From Desulfuromonadaceae bacterium (lineage in GTDB: Bacteria > Desulfobacterota > Desulfuromonadia > Desulfuromonadales > Geopsychrobacteraceae): a stretch of 6,115 nt of DNA. Positions 5,563 to 6,115 of this stretch are shown piece by piece (the stretch's first letter is position 1; every line of letters starts with the position of its first letter). A program made the translations under genes and the position numbers. The stretch spans positions 1-6,115 of the forward strand of contig JADGED010000153.1 in the NCBI GenBank assembly GCA_016744555.1, read 5' to 3'. The notes beneath the pieces are model-generated. The model searched no databases. It was not told the DNA's origin and saw only the letters and a program-made list of their open reading frames with translations.

Positions 5563-6115
5563 ATGAAAAAACTAATCTTACTTACTCTCTTTTTATTTTG
5601 CTCAGCTTCGGCTTGGGGAGCAAGCACAACACCACAAGTTGCAGTAAGCATCAAACCGCTCCACTCTCTTGTGGCTGGCGTTATGGCCGGTGTTGGCGAA
5701 CCACAATTGTTGGTTAAAGGTGGCGGCTCCCCGCACGGCTACAGTCTACGCCCTTCGGAAGCGCGCATGCTCGCAAAAGCCGACCTGGTTGTTTGGGTTG
5801 GCCCCCAGTTGGAATCCTTTATGGTAAAACCGCTAGAAACTTTGGGCAAAAATGCAAAACAGCTACAATTACTAAAAGATATCGATGGACCATTATTACC
5901 AGTCCGCAGCGGCGGCAACTGGGATGCACACGCCCATAATCATAGTGCCGAGCATGACGGGCACGAAGCGTATCATGACGGGCATGAAGCTGATCACAAC
6001 GGGCATGAAGCTCATCAGGACGGACACGAAGCTGAGCATGACGGCCACGAAGCGCATCATGACGAGCATGAAGCTGATCACGACGGGCATGAAGCTCATC
6101 ACGACGGACACGAAG
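5563..6115 (+). CDS. znuA: Periplasmic zinc-binding protein ZnuA, 5' part, cut by the window end
   Basis: ZnuA is the periplasmic cluster A-I (TroA-like) receptor that hands zinc to ZnuBC. I translated 184 codons with no stop before the edge. A signal peptide is clear (KK, hydrophobic 4-12, then SASAWGA; cleavage after A17 or A20). C13 does not sit in a good lipobox, so a soluble periplasmic protein is more likely than a lipoprotein. Family marks are VSIKPLHSLVAGVM (28-41), the first zinc-ligand motif GGGSPHGYSLRPSE (53-66) with H58, and ADLVVWVGPQLE (73-84). From H123 on there is the charged histidine-rich loop typical of ZnuA, here built of heptad repeats and at least 62 residues long, against roughly 25 in E. 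coli from memory. The later ligands and the C-lobe lie outside the window. The ATG is preceded by AAGGGG (5546-5551), spaced a long 11 bases. Divergent from zur and sharing its operator. Confidence 0.95.
   Translation, partial: MKKLILLTLFLFCSASAWGASTTPQVAVSIKPLHSLVAGVMAGVGEPQLLVKGGGSPHGYSLRPSEARMLAKADLVVWVGPQLESFMVKPLETLGKNAKQLQLLKDIDGPLLPVRSGGNWDAHAHNHSAEHDGHEAYHDGHEADHNGHEAHQDGHEAEHDGHEAHHDEHEADHDGHEAHHDGHE
5950..6115 (+). repeat. 21-bp tandem repeat encoding the His-rich heptads of ZnuA
   Basis: Seven full 21-base units and 19 bases of an eighth run to the window edge, starting at 5950, 5971, 5992, 6013, 6034, 6055, 6076 and 6097. Each encodes a variant of xHDGHEA, with x being E, Y, D, H, E, H, D, H in order. 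Units four apart are more alike than neighbours (one or two mismatches each, 5 in 82 bases), showing an 84-base higher-order period. The unit is a multiple of three, so gain or loss of copies keeps the frame. Confidence 0.95.

Noticed and set aside
5896..6111. Minus-strand open frame encoding a Met/Val/Phe-rich, membrane-like repeat protein
   Set aside because: It is the antisense of the 21-base His repeat of znuA; the frame stays open only because the repeat unit has no stop in that frame, and no other signal supports it.
5950..6115. Possible CRISPR-like array because of regular spacing
   Set aside because: The units are directly adjacent with no unique spacers, and they encode an in-frame ZnuA loop.

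Overview
The window is a compact bacterial segment of six complete or nearly complete genes plus two cut by its edges. Its core (about 1720-6115) is a zinc-homeostasis locus: a leftward run zur-znuC-znuB-COG0701 permease-DUF1980/TIGR03943 protein, and a divergent znuA. The 95-base gap between zur and znuA holds a perfect 21-base palindrome that matches, from memory, the Zur-box consensus known from gammaproteobacteria.

The organism looks like a Gram-negative proteobacterium with moderate GC. ZnuA, ZnuB, ZnuC and Zur all look like their enterobacterial counterparts. The left flank carries a family 4 uracil-DNA glycosylase and a secreted zinc-dependent phospholipase C-like protein. That combination, with the COG0701/TIGR03943 pair, reminds me of Desulfuromonas/Pelobacter-type bacteria (Desulfuromonadia). 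This placement is an impression, not proof.

Layout: 1-614 (minus), 5' part of a 4Fe-4S uracil-DNA glycosylase, running off the left edge. 674-1588 (plus), exported PLC-like zinc enzyme. 1589-1719, convergent gap with one weak hairpin. 1720-2523 (minus), TIGR03943/DUF1980 membrane protein. 2527-3429 (minus), COG0701 permease. 3446-4237 (minus), znuB, with a GTG start inside the end of znuC. 4227-4979 (minus), znuC. 4979-5467 (minus), zur. 5468-5562, shared regulatory region. 5563 to the right edge (plus), znuA, cut inside a histidine-rich heptad repeat.

How they work together (established for the families, inferred here): ZnuA captures zinc in the periplasm, ZnuB carries it across the inner membrane and ZnuC powers this with ATP. 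When zinc is plentiful, zinc-loaded Zur should bind the palindrome, which overlaps the predicted znuA promoter, and shut down both directions. The two downstream membrane genes are spaced as part of the zur-znuCB operon and so should be made under zinc starvation. They are the least understood part and the best candidate for something new: a low-zinc-induced permease with Cys/His-rich features and a partner protein.
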